A DNA stretch of 5,507 bases, from contig JAAZJE010000070.1 of assembly GCA_012800515.1 (NCBI GenBank), positions 1-5,507 of the forward strand, written 5' to 3'. Below the pieces are notes generated by a model. The model was not told the origin of the DNA. It saw nothing but the letters and a program-made list of their open reading frames with translations, and searched no databases. Below are positions 5,270-5,507 of the stretch, piece after piece (positions within the stretch are counted from its first letter, which is position 1; every line of letters begins with the position of its first letter). A program made the position numbers and the translations under genes. Source of the DNA: Clostridiaceae bacterium. GTDB taxonomy: Bacteria; Bacillota; Clostridia; Saccharofermentanales; Fastidiosipilaceae.

Positions 5270-5322
5270 AAAACCAGCTATCTTATTATAGCGGTAAAAA
5301 CCAGCTGTTTTCTTATAGCGGT
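5270..5322. repeat. Two tandem 26-bp hairpin units, 27-bp period
   Basis: Unit 1 (5270-5295) and unit 2 (5297-5322) agree at 23 of 26 positions. Both begin AAAACCAGCT and end TTATAGCGGT. Each is an imperfect inverted repeat, ACC(A)GCTAT with ATAGCGGT, and one A is bulged in both. In unit 2 a change in the left arm is kept paired as G-U on one strand. Read on the minus strand, each hairpin is followed by TTTT or TTTTT, so they could act as weak tandem terminators ahead of the stronger one at 5206-5227. Unit 1 also contains a perfect TATAAT on the minus strand, but I find no matching -35. Confidence 0.7.
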
Positions 5323-5507
5323 AATACTTTTTTATTATCCTTCAAAAAACACCCGGGCGACGATGGATTAGTAGCTCCGCGCTTCACGTCTTTGTTCGCA
5401 ACTCAAGCCAGTGTTCGCAACTTACGCCGGCGCTCGCGCCTGCATTGGCCCGGCTCGCTTGCCCCGCTCCCTCCACCACCAGGCAGGATTCAAGATATTC
5501 CTTCGCA

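Larger units (their letters stand above)
4953..5507. other. Gene-poor, repeat-rich intergenic stretch at the right edge
   Basis: I see no convincing gene here. The region holds paired direct repeats (GGCACAACTTG at 5005-5015 and 5027-5037; GTTCGCAACT at 5394-5403 and 5413-5422), two 26-bp hairpin units and one intrinsic terminator. There is also a weak AAATGC/GCATTT stem followed by T's on the minus strand at about 5143-5176. Short frames exist on both strands but lack ribosome sites and family features. On the minus strand a frame runs in from the right edge and stops at 5386-5384 (about 40 codons). It could be the tail of an upstream gene, since terminators follow it, but the Ala/Gly-rich text gives no identity. 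Confidence 0.6.

Noticed and set aside
5280..5295. Perfect TATAAT on the minus strand inside hairpin unit 1 as a promoter
   Set aside because: No acceptable -35 hexamer lies at 15-19 nt and no TG extension precedes it. The sequence is better explained as part of the repeated stem.

Overview
The window looks like a piece of chromosome from a Bacillota (Firmicutes) bacterium. The main clue is a full-length HPr kinase/phosphorylase of about 326 residues. Both tRNAs have the CCA end encoded, there are good AGGAG-type ribosome sites, and promoters and intrinsic terminators are of the sigma-70/sigma-A kind. Base composition is balanced, close to half G+C by eye. Clostridia or Negativicutes would fit, but I cannot place it further. 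Every gene I can support is on the minus strand, so the window reads right to left in the direction of transcription.

In transcription order: (1) 5507-4843 is about 660 bases without a convincing gene. It is rich in short repeats: a tandem pair of 27-bp-period hairpin units, an intrinsic terminator, paired 10-11-bp words and a tandem array of 12-bp units. (2) An extended -10 promoter at about 4837-4866 starts a leader of about 235 nt. The leader holds a possible 32-codon upstream ORF and local hairpins, and is followed by mgtE, a CBS-domain magnesium channel/transporter. (3) After mgtE comes a short repeat-rich spacer and a near-consensus promoter for tRNA-Thr(GGU), which is closed by a hairpin terminator. 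(4) A glyoxalase/VOC-fold gene starts only about 24 nt beyond that terminator stem, and a 321-residue helical-repeat protein of unknown function follows 47 nt after its stop. (5) A second good promoter drives tRNA-Gly(GCC), which has its own strong terminator. (6) hprK follows, and 20 nt after it a GTG-started gene, cut by the window edge, that I do not recognise.

Functionally this is mostly housekeeping: carbon-catabolite control (HprK acts on HPr-Ser46 of the PTS), Mg2+ uptake, two tRNAs and a probable aldehyde-detoxification or related VOC enzyme. There is no mobile element, CRISPR array or defence system. The parts that ordinary genes do not explain are the region upstream of mgtE (12-bp array, long leader, upstream ORF), the paired hairpin repeats near the right edge, and a 19-nt motif found on both sides of mgtE.
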